IMG/VR virus record: IMGVR_UViG_3300037584_000446
Location: 1 to 27,851 of that record
Length of the DNA: 27,851 bases
Direction: 5' to 3' (one strand)
From: a virus
In this document: piece by piece, positions 1-8,720 of the stretch
Numbering within the stretch: position 1 is the stretch's first letter
Layout: the number at the start of each line of letters is the position of its first letter
The notes under the pieces: model-generated
The model's database searches: none
Seen by the model: only the letters and a program-made list of their open reading frames with translations
Told to the model about the DNA's origin: nothing
Made by a program: the position numbers and the translations under genes

Positions 1-3000
1 GACCTTTTCAATATGTCAAGAGCCTGGTCACCCGCAAACTTTTTAGTTCTGTTTTTTTCTAGCCTATTTATTTCAGCAAGGGCTTGTTTCTTTGTTAATT
101 CACCCTTTCTTAGTTTCTCATTAACCTCTGCCTTTTTCTTGTCGATGTTTAAGTCTTCAAGTATAATAACAGTGCTTCCTTTCTTACCTTTCGACTCCTT
201 GATAACTCTAAAATCCCCATCTGGTGTCGATACAATTCTACCTTCAATTCTTCGGTCTTCCTGAATATTAAAGTCAGATATGGATGACATCATTACATCT
301 TCAGTGTTGCCAATCTCTACAACCTTCTTTTTCCTTTTCTTTCTTTGGTTTAACTCCTCTGTTTTTGTATCTAGCTGAGACTGTAACTTAGCCTTCATGC
401 CTTCGTCGTCAATATCCTCAATGGTCTTAGTTAATGTCTCAACCTCTTGTTCTAAACCAGAAACATCCTCTTCTAACTCCATGCTTTCAAAGATGACCGT
501 ACCCGGATTATTAGGGTCTTGCTTTATAACGCCCCTTTCTCCGTCTATCGTAACCTCTTTACCTATTACATTTCCTACCGTCCTCTTGTCTTTATCTACT
601 TGACTTGTTTCCTTCTTCTCAGTTTGGAATATGCTATCAAGTTCATCCATTCTATTTTCCGGTACTTTTTCAGTCTCTTGTTCAATAACTTGTTCAACTT
701 CAGTACCATCTAACGTATATGTATAATACTCATCTAGTGACACCTCTTTCTTTTTCCCAATCGGTAGACCAAAGACAGTGTCTCTAAATGTTACATCCTG
801 ATCTCCCCTTTCTACCTTCTCTGCACGATCACGATACTGCTCAGGTACGTCCTCTAATGTCTCAGCATAAAACACTTGACTCTCCCCGGATTGCATATTC
901 AAGACATCAGAAACAGATACTTCAGCATCTACTTCGTCTAAAACGGCATCAATTCTAGACTCTATATTTTTGAGTTCCTTTTTGTCATTCTTATTGAACA
1001 CATCATCAGTCCTTTCAACTTTTTCAGACAAAGACTGATGCTCCATTAGTAATCCTAATAGCTGTTTTTTCTTACGTGGATTTTCAACTCCCTCCGGCAT
1101 TTTTTGCAACGCCCCATTTAGCCTATTGTAATCACCCAATATTCTATCCTTTTCTTTCGTTGTAATCTCTCCATTTACTACTTGCTGTTCAAGTTTAGAA
1201 GTAACAAAGTCTAAGTACTTACTATCCTTTGACATAGCTTCAAAAATCTTAAACGTATTGTCATCTATTTCAGAAAGTTCTTTTGTACCTAAAGAATATG
1301 ACAGTGCTTTTGGTGTAGCCATCATAGCACCACCCATACCCTCAGCAATACCAGCCATAAAAACCTGCTGAACAGCCTCTCCTATGGTTTCAGGTGTCTC
1401 AAACATGTCAGTACCTTTTACTGTATTGTAAAGCTCCTTCAGACCTATGTCAGCAACCTCTTGTAATGCACCTGTTTCAAACTCAGCAACACCACCAGTA
1501 CCCATTCGTAATAGACCCTTTGCCGTCAAAGATTTTACTTCTTGGCTTATAAACTCATTGACAGTTCGCATTGACGCTGGATTACGATTGAAAGCACGAT
1601 ATATTAATGATGTCATTGGCTTCGACTTCAATACGTTGGTAAAACCAAATTTCTCCAATGCACCAACAGCACTACCAATAGCCAAAGAAACGCCCATCTT
1701 TTCCATTTCAGATACATTGTCAAACTCAGGGTTATCCCTCATCTCTTGATTTACGTATTGAGAAGACATCGCAATAGTTCCAATCATGCCACCCGCATAT
1801 GCTGCAGGTAAGAACTCTACCACACCAAAAAATACATTACCTACACCTTTTGCACTAAATAAATCAGCCTGCTGATAATCTTTTAAGTATTCCTCTGTAG
1901 ATGTTCTGCCAAGTACAGAAAAAGGAGCTTCTTCTGCCATCTCTACCAATCCTTTGTCTAAGTCTCTAGACTCTAACGTAGCGATATCTGAGAATGGATT
2001 AACAAACTTCTCCTCTTTACCATACTTTACCTCTTTTAATACTTCGTCAAAGTCTTGACCTTTTTTATACGTCCTACTCAATCCAAAAGCTATAGGTATT
2101 GACACAAATTCAGATCCAAAACCTAATAGCTTTCCTACTGATGATTTTAATTGGTCATATGTTTGCCCAAAAAAAGTACCTTGCTCTCTTCTCATAAGAG
2201 CATACTCGCCAACCATTGCGTCATATTCTTTACCTTTTTCGCTTAGACCTTCTTTTATACTAGTTATTTCGGCTTCTAACTTAGCGTAGTTTTCTTTTCT
2301 TGCAGCTAGTTCTTGGAACTCAGGCGTGCCTTTTTGAACTTGTTTAGACAACCTATTTAACTCGTCTCTTTCTTGGTTTAACTCCTTTTCCTTTTGTAAA
2401 TACGTTTTTGCTTGAGCATTAAAGCCTTTAGTGTAATCATCTAACTCTTTTTCATTGATGATTTTCTTTTTGGTCTCATCTACATTTATAGATACATCTC
2501 TATTTTGCTTTATGAATGACTTTATTTCAGACTCTTGCTCTTCAGATCCAAACACTAAATTCTCCAATCCTAAAAAGTCAATTGCTTTTGGTATATTTTT
2601 TATAGTAACAACCTTCTCTTCTCCATTAGGAGCGGTTATTTTAACGTTGTCTCTAATTCCAGCTTCTTCAAACTTAAAATTATAATCACCAAATAAAGCA
2701 TTAAGTTCGGGAACTAATTCTTCTTCACTTTTGTTAGCAACATCTATCCTACTAAGCTTATCTTTTAATATCTTAGTTTGCTCATCTTCTGGTAAAACAC
2801 CAAAAGACTCTTGATACTCTTCAAGTGTCGGTGGAGCTTCTTCAACAGGTTTCTCAATCTTCTCTGAACCATCCGATATACCATCTTCCGATTCTGAATC
2901 GAAATTTTTTTTTTCGACTAATGTGCCTTTAGTTATTGGTTGTTCGCCAAGACCATAAACAGAGTTAAATTGTTCAATACTTGAAACATCATATTTAGGC

Positions 3001-3131
3001 TCTACTATTTGCTCGTAAAAAAGTTTTCTTTTTGTTCCATCTGACAAATACGATTTAAAGTCGTCTACTGACCCTATGTCATAATCATTCTTTAAATCAT
3101 TATAAAGCTCTAGTATTGCTTGTTCATTCAT
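1..3131 (-). CDS. Large internal virion / cargo-type protein (3' end outside window)
   Basis: The frame stays open from the ATG at 3131 to the left edge, giving at least 1043 residues with no stop, so the C-terminus is missing. The start lies 10 bases after the preceding stop. By my translation, residues about 225-312 are charged and heptad-rich (coiled coil). Glycine/alanine-rich hydrophobic stretches follow near residues 327-350, 433-465, 477-497 and 580-607, including FFGVVEFLPAAYAGGMIGTI. The rest is highly charged and rich in E and K, with no catalytic motif that I recognise. It follows two other internal-virion-like genes. By analogy with T7 gp14-gp15-gp16 and crAss-like cargo proteins, I infer a protein packaged in the head and ejected into the host, whose hydrophobic parts may meet membranes. 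A run of ten A bases lies in codons 69-72. A giant polyvalent protein with an enzymatic C-terminus outside the window is equally possible. Confidence 0.7.
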   Translation of the reverse strand, partial: MNEQAILELYNDLKNDYDIGSVDDFKSYLSDGTKRKLFYEQIVEPKYDVSSIEQFNSVYGLGEQPITKGTLVEKKNFDSESEDGISDGSEKIEKPVEEAPPTLEEYQESFGVLPEDEQTKILKDKLSRIDVANKSEEELVPELNALFGDYNFKFEEAGIRDNVKITAPNGEEKVVTIKNIPKAIDFLGLENLVFGSEEQESEIKSFIKQNRDVSINVDETKKKIINEKELDDYTKGFNAQAKTYLQKEKELNQERDELNRLSKQVQKGTPEFQELAARKENYAKLEAEITSIKEGLSEKGKEYDAMVGEYALMRREQGTFFGQTYDQLKSSVGKLLGFGSEFVSIPIAFGLSRTYKKGQDFDEVLKEVKYGKEEKFVNPFSDIATLESRDLDKGLVEMAEEAPFSVLGRTSTEEYLKDYQQADLFSAKGVGNVFFGVVEFLPAAYAGGMIGTIAMSSQYVNQEMRDNPEFDNVSEMEKMGVSLAIGSAVGALEKFGFTNVLKSKPMTSLIYRAFNRNPASMRTVNEFISQEVKSLTAKGLLRMGTGGVAEFETGALQEVADIGLKELYNTVKGTDMFETPETIGEAVQQVFMAGIAEGMGGAMMATPKALSYSLGTKELSEIDDNTFKIFEAMSKDSKYLDFVTSKLEQQVVNGEITTKEKDRILGDYNRLNGALQKMPEGVENPRKKKQLLGLLMEHQSLSEKVERTDDVFNKNDKKELKNIESRIDAVLDEVDAEVSVSDVLNMQSGESQVFYAETLEDVPEQYRDRAEKVERGDQDVTFRDTVFGLPIGKKKEVSLDEYYTYTLDGTEVEQVIEQETEKVPENRMDELDSIFQTEKKETSQVDKDKRTVGNVIGKEVTIDGERGVIKQDPNNPGTVIFESMELEEDVSGLEQEVETLTKTIEDIDDEGMKAKLQSQLDTKTEELNQRKKRKKKVVEIGNTEDVMMSSISDFNIQEDRRIEGRIVSTPDGDFRVIKESKGKKGSTVIILEDLNIDKKKAEVNEKLRKGELTKKQALAEINRLEKNRTKKFAGDQALDILKR

Positions 3132-3141
3132 TTTAATGCTT

Positions 3142-5307
3142 TTATTGTTGTCCTGGTAATTTAGGCTTTTGAAGATTTCCAGTAGTAGTTGCCCCTGCTT
3201 GAACCGCATCTTTGTTCCCAAGTTTTATCATCATGTCAACTACTAGGTCTAGTTTAGTTTGATCGTTCATTATATCATCAACAGTATAGTTTTTACCATT
3301 TATAACTAAGACAGTAGAGTTCGCATCCTTATCAGCACTATTCAAAACTTTTGAATAATCACTAGCAGCAGAAATTATCTTTCCAGCTACTTCATCTCTA
3401 TTTACAACATCTTCACCATATGTTCCCTTGTTAATTTCTAAAGGAATTAAATCAAATTGTTTCTTAGCATTAGCCATACCCGTGCCATCATAAAATACAT
3501 AATCAACCCTATTACCTCGTTGATCGGCTACATACATATTTGTCACTCCACCACTAGGAGCTGTTCCGACAGTAAGGCTTAACCTGTCATCACCAACAAG
3601 GTTATTATTGTATTGACCATAAACCCTAGACGTTACAGTACTTATACTTTCAGCCCTTTGCGTATCGTTTGTCATCCCTGCCAAAGCAGATTTATTAACT
3701 TCTCCGTAAGCGGCATCCAACTCAGTCATTACTACATTACCGTCATCATCTAAACTATATATCTTCATATTCGGAACAGAAAAGTCAATAGTTCTTCCCG
3801 CTTGGTTTATCTCTGGATTGAACCCATTAGTTTTTCCGTAACCTTCGCCCCAATGCTTTTTACCTAACGCCTCTAGTTCATCGTTGCTTAAAACATCTTT
3901 CAATCCCTTAGGCAATATAAAGTTGATTGCAGTTACATAATCTGAAGGCTTCGAAAAGTTAATATCTTCTTTGAAAATTTTACCTCCTTTGTCGTTTCGG
4001 TAATATACAGTCAGCCCTCCAGGTTTTTTGTCAATATTAATCACAGCATTACCTTGATCATCAACTATTGGATTATTACCTATCAATGCATCATTAGCTG
4101 CTTGAGAAGCCGATGCATTAGAACCAAATTTAGACATATTGACCCAATGACGCATGTATGTGTCTATTTTATTTCGCTTTTGTTTCATTTCTTCTTTAAA
4201 CTCTTTCGTCGCTGTTGGTGTAAACGCTCTATTACTAGTAGAAGCAGTTGCCTTAACATCAATCTGCGCACGTATATTTGTTCTCAATGCCTCTTCTACT
4301 TGTTTTTCTTGCTCAGGCTTAAACACTGGAACACCCTCCTTACTACCTTTAGATGTATCTAAATATACATACCTACCTGTCTTGTCATTCTTAAACTGCT
4401 CATAATTATAAGTAGGTTCAATTTGCTGTCCATCTTTAGATTTAATATTAAAATCAGTAAGTAATGACATGGTGTTGTTTGGATTACTCATAAATGATTT
4501 AATAGTGTTGGTTTCCCATTTTTTATAACCATTTACCATTTGTTCATCTCCCGGAAGATAGTAATTACCCTTTTTAGCATCTGAGTTTTTTATGATTGTA
4601 TTTATACCACCTTCATACTTTGCCGCAGAAATAATAACTTCTTCCATCTCACCCAATGTACCTACTGCTGCTTGAGTTTTACCTTCTAAGTCAAATTTAT
4701 CAAACTTACCCTGTAGTCTATTTCTAAGCTCATTTACAGTCATAAAGTCATTAGGGTCTTTACTCATTTCATAAACACCATCTTTATTTTTCATCATTTT
4801 AGCAATAGACACCTTGAAATTAGTAGGGTTAATCATTGCTCTTGTGTTTTGGAAATTAGCCAATCCCTCAGCTTGACTCAACTGCCAAAACTCTCTATAT
4901 GATGACTCTTCATTTTTCCATCTCTTCAATCCCTCAGAGTATGCTGTTTGATATTCTTCGGCAATCTTAAACATCTGATCTGTCCCACTGACTAAATTAT
5001 CCCTAGCAAGAACATAGTCTTTAACTTTTAACTGACCGCTTTTTAGCAATCGCTCTTGCATTAACATTGCTTGTGTTGCATCATTTGAGAAGTTAGACAT
5101 ATACTCATTAGCATCAGTATACTCACCTTGTGGAGCATTAGCTAGTTGCTCCTCATAAGCTCTTGTTGCATCTTCTAATGCTTGTTTCTTATTCTCACGA
5201 AGCTGTACTTCGGTTTGCAACATTGTCGTAATGTCCTTACCGATTTGTGACCAATCAACAAAGCTGTCAGCCTCTCTCTCTGCGTATCCGTAAAATGTCT
5301 TTGCCAT
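3142..5307 (-). CDS. Internal virion / cargo protein candidate, 721 aa
   Basis: This 721-aa protein starts at an ATG 3 bases after the stop of the 369-aa gene and ends 10 bases before the giant gene, so the three form one unit. It has no signal peptide, no membrane segment and no nuclease or lysozyme motif that I can see. The N-terminal ~150 residues are helical and rich in Q, E and A (for example WSQIGKDITTMLQTEVQLRE). The middle and end are mixed alpha/beta with many N, D and K. Size, composition and position between a small Ala-rich protein and a giant protein resemble the middle member of an ejection-protein trio (T7 gp15-like role) or a crAss-like cargo protein. This is inference from context; I do not recognise a specific family domain. 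Confidence 0.65.
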   Translation of the reverse strand: MAKTFYGYAEREADSFVDWSQIGKDITTMLQTEVQLRENKKQALEDATRAYEEQLANAPQGEYTDANEYMSNFSNDATQAMLMQERLLKSGQLKVKDYVLARDNLVSGTDQMFKIAEEYQTAYSEGLKRWKNEESSYREFWQLSQAEGLANFQNTRAMINPTNFKVSIAKMMKNKDGVYEMSKDPNDFMTVNELRNRLQGKFDKFDLEGKTQAAVGTLGEMEEVIISAAKYEGGINTIIKNSDAKKGNYYLPGDEQMVNGYKKWETNTIKSFMSNPNNTMSLLTDFNIKSKDGQQIEPTYNYEQFKNDKTGRYVYLDTSKGSKEGVPVFKPEQEKQVEEALRTNIRAQIDVKATASTSNRAFTPTATKEFKEEMKQKRNKIDTYMRHWVNMSKFGSNASASQAANDALIGNNPIVDDQGNAVINIDKKPGGLTVYYRNDKGGKIFKEDINFSKPSDYVTAINFILPKGLKDVLSNDELEALGKKHWGEGYGKTNGFNPEINQAGRTIDFSVPNMKIYSLDDDGNVVMTELDAAYGEVNKSALAGMTNDTQRAESISTVTSRVYGQYNNNLVGDDRLSLTVGTAPSGGVTNMYVADQRGNRVDYVFYDGTGMANAKKQFDLIPLEINKGTYGEDVVNRDEVAGKIISAASDYSKVLNSADKDANSTVLVINGKNYTVDDIMNDQTKLDLVVDMMIKLGNKDAVQAGATTTGNLQKPKLPGQQ

Positions 5308-5310
5308 AGG

Positions 5311-6420
5311 TTACCTTCTGTTTATATTAAATGGGTCTAGTGGATTGTAAAAACCTGGTTGAGGACCATACTGTTCGCCTCTAAACTGAAATGGAGTAAA
5401 AGATCCTTGCCCGGGATAAAAAGTAGTTTGAAGCTCTAGCGGGGGAATGGGAGTCCTATAATCCATACCCATTAATGATTGATATGCTTCAGCAGGATCG
5501 ATCTTAGAAAAATCCTTGTATTTCAAGTCATATCTCAAGCTAGATGTTGGGTCATTAGGATCGAGATATATATTCATCCCTTTAGACTTTTGACCTAGCG
5601 TAGCTTGTATATTTTGTAACTGATTCGTCTCTAACGATCCTAAAAAGTCGTCGATTTGCTTTTGACTCATTTTACTAAAATCACCACCATATTGATTGTA
5701 TAAACTCAACTGTTCATTTGTCATATTCAAACGAGCTGGATCAACATCCATTAACGCCTCTCTAAAAGGCTTTTCACTCAAATCCATACCCACTGGACCT
5801 AATTGAGTAGGTTGCCCAGCTTGTTTTCTTTGTATTTTTGCTGCTAATCTCGCTTCTGGAGTTTTAGCAAACAAAGGAGCTAATGAAGCTGCTTGCGTCC
5901 CTAAACTAGTTAAACCAGCAAATCCTTGTTGAATAGCTTGAGCCTCAGCCCTAGCAGCATCAGATGCAGCTTGCTGCGCACCTTGAGCCTCCATTGTGTC
6001 TAACTGCACTCCAATATCTCTAAGCCTTGTATCTTCTCCAGCTACCAACTTGTCAAGTTGTGCTTGTTCTTGTTGCATAGCTGTAGCCACCTTCTCTTGA
6101 CCTGCTTGCTGTGCTAACTGAACACGACCAACACCTGCCGCTAATGATCTCTCATCACCCTCAGCTAATGCTTGAGTAGCCAATGCACCTTGAGCCAATA
6201 ACTCTCTTCTAGCTAATTCATATGGCTCTTTTTGAATACCAAGTTGCTCATAGTAATTCACGTCTAATTTTTTACGTGCTTCTTCCATTGCTTTTGCTGC
6301 TGCTTCCTCAGCTTCTCTTTTTAATCTTGCTTGCTCACCAGCTTGAGCGAAACTGCCAATTGTAGTTCCGGCTGTTACTGCTAAACCTACTCCTGCTGCT
6401 ATTGCTGTAAATCCTGCCAT
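5311..6420 (-). CDS. Alanine/glutamine-rich internal virion protein, T7 gp14-like role
   Basis: The 369-aa protein starts one base after the acetyltransferase stop (TAAtATG). It opens with a small-residue hydrophobic segment at residues 2-25 (AIAAGVGLAVTAGTTIGSFA) that could insert in a membrane. From about residue 27 to 180 it is a long helix-forming region very rich in A, Q and E, with LDVNYYEQLGIQKEPYELAR near residue 52 and RLRDIGVQLDTMEAQGAQQA near residue 132. I recognise these patterns from a conserved family encoded next to large internal proteins in marine and crAss-like phages. The C-terminal ~130 residues are proline- and aromatic-rich. A role as a small ejected protein that helps form a channel in the cell envelope is inferred from this architecture and from the two larger genes that follow. 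Confidence 0.7.
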   Translation of the reverse strand: MAGFTAIAAGVGLAVTAGTTIGSFAQAGEQARLKREAEEAAAKAMEEARKKLDVNYYEQLGIQKEPYELARRELLAQGALATQALAEGDERSLAAGVGRVQLAQQAGQEKVATAMQQEQAQLDKLVAGEDTRLRDIGVQLDTMEAQGAQQAASDAARAEAQAIQQGFAGLTSLGTQAASLAPLFAKTPEARLAAKIQRKQAGQPTQLGPVGMDLSEKPFREALMDVDPARLNMTNEQLSLYNQYGGDFSKMSQKQIDDFLGSLETNQLQNIQATLGQKSKGMNIYLDPNDPTSSLRYDLKYKDFSKIDPAEAYQSLMGMDYRTPIPPLELQTTFYPGQGSFTPFQFRGEQYGPQPGFYNPLDPFNINRR

Positions 6421-6421
6421 A

Positions 6422-6829
6422 TTATAATATTTTTATCATCTCTTGAGTGTATGAATCTGCTTCTATATATCCTAGTTCTTTATATGTCTCAATCAATCCT
6501 TTATGCTTTATCAAGGCGTAACAATACTTAAAACCAGAAGATTTACAAGTACCTGTCAATGTCTCTATCAATAAACCAATGGCTTGCCCCCTTTCCGGTT
6601 TCTTACGATAATTTTTATTTGATATTATCCAATCAACCCAAGCAACCTTTGAATTGGTAGCATACATAAACCCTGCACATATAGGAACGTCATCTTCTAA
6701 AACCATTAAACCACCCGTGCCATCAGCTGGTAAAAAGTCTTTTTGTGGAGCTTCCCAACCCCAATCTTTCCACCAATCTAACAATATTTTGTCATAGTCC
6801 GTTTCTATCAATGGTCTTATATTAAACAT
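6422..6829 (-). CDS. GNAT-family N-acetyltransferase-like protein
   Basis: This 135-aa protein has the layout of a small GNAT acetyltransferase: an N-terminal MFNIRPLIETDYDKI (beta1-alpha1), central strands GLMVLEDDVPICAGFMY and AWVDWIISNKNYR (beta2-beta4), then RGQAIGLLIETL in the position of the acetyl-CoA pyrophosphate-binding loop, and the C-terminal KGLIETYKELGYIEAD typical of GNAT ends. The canonical R/Q-x-x-G-x-G/A loop is only partly kept, so activity is uncertain. Substrate is unknown. It sits between a structural gene (14 bases upstream) and the Ala-rich internal protein (1 base downstream), so it is expressed with virion genes. Possible roles are modification of a virion protein or of a host target. 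The start follows an A/T-rich leader (TTTGTATCTTT) without a Shine-Dalgarno. Confidence 0.75.
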   Translation of the reverse strand: MFNIRPLIETDYDKILLDWWKDWGWEAPQKDFLPADGTGGLMVLEDDVPICAGFMYATNSKVAWVDWIISNKNYRKKPERGQAIGLLIETLTGTCKSSGFKYCYALIKHKGLIETYKELGYIEADSYTQEMIKIL

Positions 6830-6843
6830 AAAGATACAAATTT

Positions 6844-7662
6844 TTAAGGGAACGATTTCATTATCTCTGTCTCAACAGCAAACAACTCAACAGGAGTAGT
6901 AGCTGTATTGGTAAGAGTAAACTCGCAGAAGTGTCCCAATACTCCATAACTCTCTGCGTTTTGATTCTTAGCAAACAATATAAAATCGCCGTTATTTAGC
7001 ACTGGTGGACTAGAAGGGTCAATACTAACAGTCATACTATTATTACCTGCAGGTAAATTAATATTTAAAGCAGTAACAGTACCTATTAACACAGGTGTAG
7101 ATGTAGCATATATTTGATCGCCTATACTAAGTGAACTACCTATCTCTGTGGTTACAGCAAAGTTTATAGTATATGGATTAGATGCTGTTACTACTGTTGT
7201 ACAGTTTCCAATACCCGTCATTGACCTTAATGAATAATCACTTGATAATATCGGTGTATTGTTCTCTGTTCTTATATATGCAAACCATGCCCCCTCTTTC
7301 TTTTCAAAGAAACTAGCATCAATAAACCCAGTCTTTTGAATGTCAGTGTCAAACTGTCCTGACCATGCATCAGCAGCAGTTGCAAATGATGACTCAAGAT
7401 TAATGGTCTTAAATATCTTATTATCTAATGGTCCTTCATTAAATACACTTGTGATTAATGAATTATACTGCGATCCATAGAAATTGTTTCTAGGTACAGT
7501 CGCACCACCTATTGTCGTAGCAACATTGTGCTTGTATATATCACCTTTGTTAAATGTATAAAAGTGACTATTCATACCAATCATAAAGTCAGGTATGTAA
7601 CTATAGAACGAAGGGAATCCCTTGAACTTATCACTATATGTTAATGTGTATGTTGTAGACAT
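6844..7662 (-). CDS. Virion structural protein, 272 aa (tail/fibre-associated)
   Basis: The protein starts STTYTLTYSDKFKGFPSFYS and continues with FMIGMNSHFYTFNKGDIYKH, then a SLITSVFNEGPLDNKIFKT segment and FFEKKEGAWFAYIRTENN near residue 117. I recognise this series of motifs from a structural-protein family found in many marine phages. The C-terminal half (from about residue 155) is strand-rich and Thr/Ser/Asn-rich, typical of a beta-sandwich or small adhesin domain. No membrane segment or enzyme motif is visible. It begins 4 bases after the stop of the 347-aa fibre-like gene and is followed after 14 bases by the acetyltransferase gene. The exact place in the particle (tail, baseplate or fibre adaptor) cannot be read from the sequence. 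Confidence 0.65.
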   Translation of the reverse strand: MSTTYTLTYSDKFKGFPSFYSYIPDFMIGMNSHFYTFNKGDIYKHNVATTIGGATVPRNNFYGSQYNSLITSVFNEGPLDNKIFKTINLESSFATAADAWSGQFDTDIQKTGFIDASFFEKKEGAWFAYIRTENNTPILSSDYSLRSMTGIGNCTTVVTASNPYTINFAVTTEIGSSLSIGDQIYATSTPVLIGTVTALNINLPAGNNSMTVSIDPSSPPVLNNGDFILFAKNQNAESYGVLGHFCEFTLTNTATTPVELFAVETEIMKSFP

Positions 7663-7666
7663 ATTT

Positions 7667-8710
7667 TTATACTTCGTTTAATAGAAATGAACTGAATTTA
7701 CCAAAGAAATTTGTTCCTTCATTCCAATACCCCGTTCCAATAGAATCTAATTGGCTTATCATAGGGTATGTGTAAGTTACTGAACCTCTAGTTATACCCA
7801 TAATCTGCGTTCCTGCTGCAACTCTACCTAATGGAGTATCCATTTTTGGTTGATTATATGCAGACATTGAACCCCTACCAGTATCTGTTGACACCACATT
7901 TAGATATATACCTTGATCTAATGTAGTTTGAGTTATTGACACGGTTTGAAATCCAGATACTCCCATGTTCCAACTATTTGTTTCTGTACTTGCTATTTTA
8001 TTAAATTTAGCAGTTGCACTATCGTACTTGTATATTGCAGTTGCTAAATTACCACCACCTCCGGCACTTGTTATAGTCAACCCATCTATTGTAACTTGTC
8101 CATGTATAGCATAGCAATAACCAACAAGAGTATTTGCACCTTGACCTCCATTTGTTGCAAATGCTCCAACTGTTGGATTAAATAATGATGTATTAACATA
8201 ATTATTTTCAAAAGATGCACCTAAGAAAGAAGAAACGTCTCCTTTCTTTAATGTTCCTGAATCATTAACCAATACCTCCATGCCAGCTGCAGGAGTAACA
8301 CTTGATTGTCCAGATATTAAAGCAGAATTAGCAGATAATGTTATATCATTTGTATTCTGTGTAACATTAAGCTCTGTGGAGTTTATCTTTCTGAACTCTA
8401 AATCTACACCAACTTTTTGTTTAAATACTTCTGTTCCAGTTCCTACATTACTTGCAGTATTTACTTCTCCACCACCACCACTTGAAGGTGTAGTAACATA
8501 AGCCAATGAGTCAGCTTGTGATAACTGAACACCATCTCTAATAATAACAGCACTACCTGCATTTATAAAGTCCTTTAGTGACTCAGCCGCTGCTAAATCA
8601 AAAAAGTCATACGTACCAAGAAAAAAAGTCTGATTGCCAGACACCTCTACTTGAAGCTCTTTGACATATAAAGTATTTGCTGTTAAGTTTTTTATTCCTA
8701 TAGGAATCAT
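7667..8710 (-). CDS. Fibre-like / receptor-binding structural protein, 347 aa
   Basis: The N-terminal ~80 residues form a small beta-rich attachment domain. A glycine linker (SSGGGG) then leads into EVNTASNVGTGTEVFKQKVG and DLEFRKINSTELNVT, a motif series that recurs in fibre-type proteins of marine phages. From about residue 160 the protein becomes a compact strand-rich domain (for example VTIDGLTITSAGGGGNLATA, FQTVSITQTTLDQGIYLNVV) that looks like a jelly-roll or carbohydrate-binding head. This anchor, linker and globular-tip layout suggests a head or tail fibre that contacts the host surface. It lies 10 bases after the muzzle gene and 4 before another structural gene. Receptor and particle location are not known. 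Confidence 0.65.
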   Translation of the reverse strand: MIPIGIKNLTANTLYVKELQVEVSGNQTFFLGTYDFFDLAAAESLKDFINAGSAVIIRDGVQLSQADSLAYVTTPSSGGGGEVNTASNVGTGTEVFKQKVGVDLEFRKINSTELNVTQNTNDITLSANSALISGQSSVTPAAGMEVLVNDSGTLKKGDVSSFLGASFENNYVNTSLFNPTVGAFATNGGQGANTLVGYCYAIHGQVTIDGLTITSAGGGGNLATAIYKYDSATAKFNKIASTETNSWNMGVSGFQTVSITQTTLDQGIYLNVVSTDTGRGSMSAYNQPKMDTPLGRVAAGTQIMGITRGSVTYTYPMISQLDSIGTGYWNEGTNFFGKFSSFLLNEV

Positions 8711-8720
8711 AATCTAAATT

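Noticed and set aside
13-2685. Plus-strand reading frames opposite the giant gene and elsewhere in the window
   Set aside because: They lie antisense to long genes with clear protein features, are short and low-complexity (S, F and L-rich), and have no leader or conserved motifs.
6830-6843. TTTGTATCTTT before the acetyltransferase gene as a promoter
   Set aside because: It lacks the final G of TAnnTTTG and sits directly against the ATG, leaving no room for a transcription start upstream of the codon.
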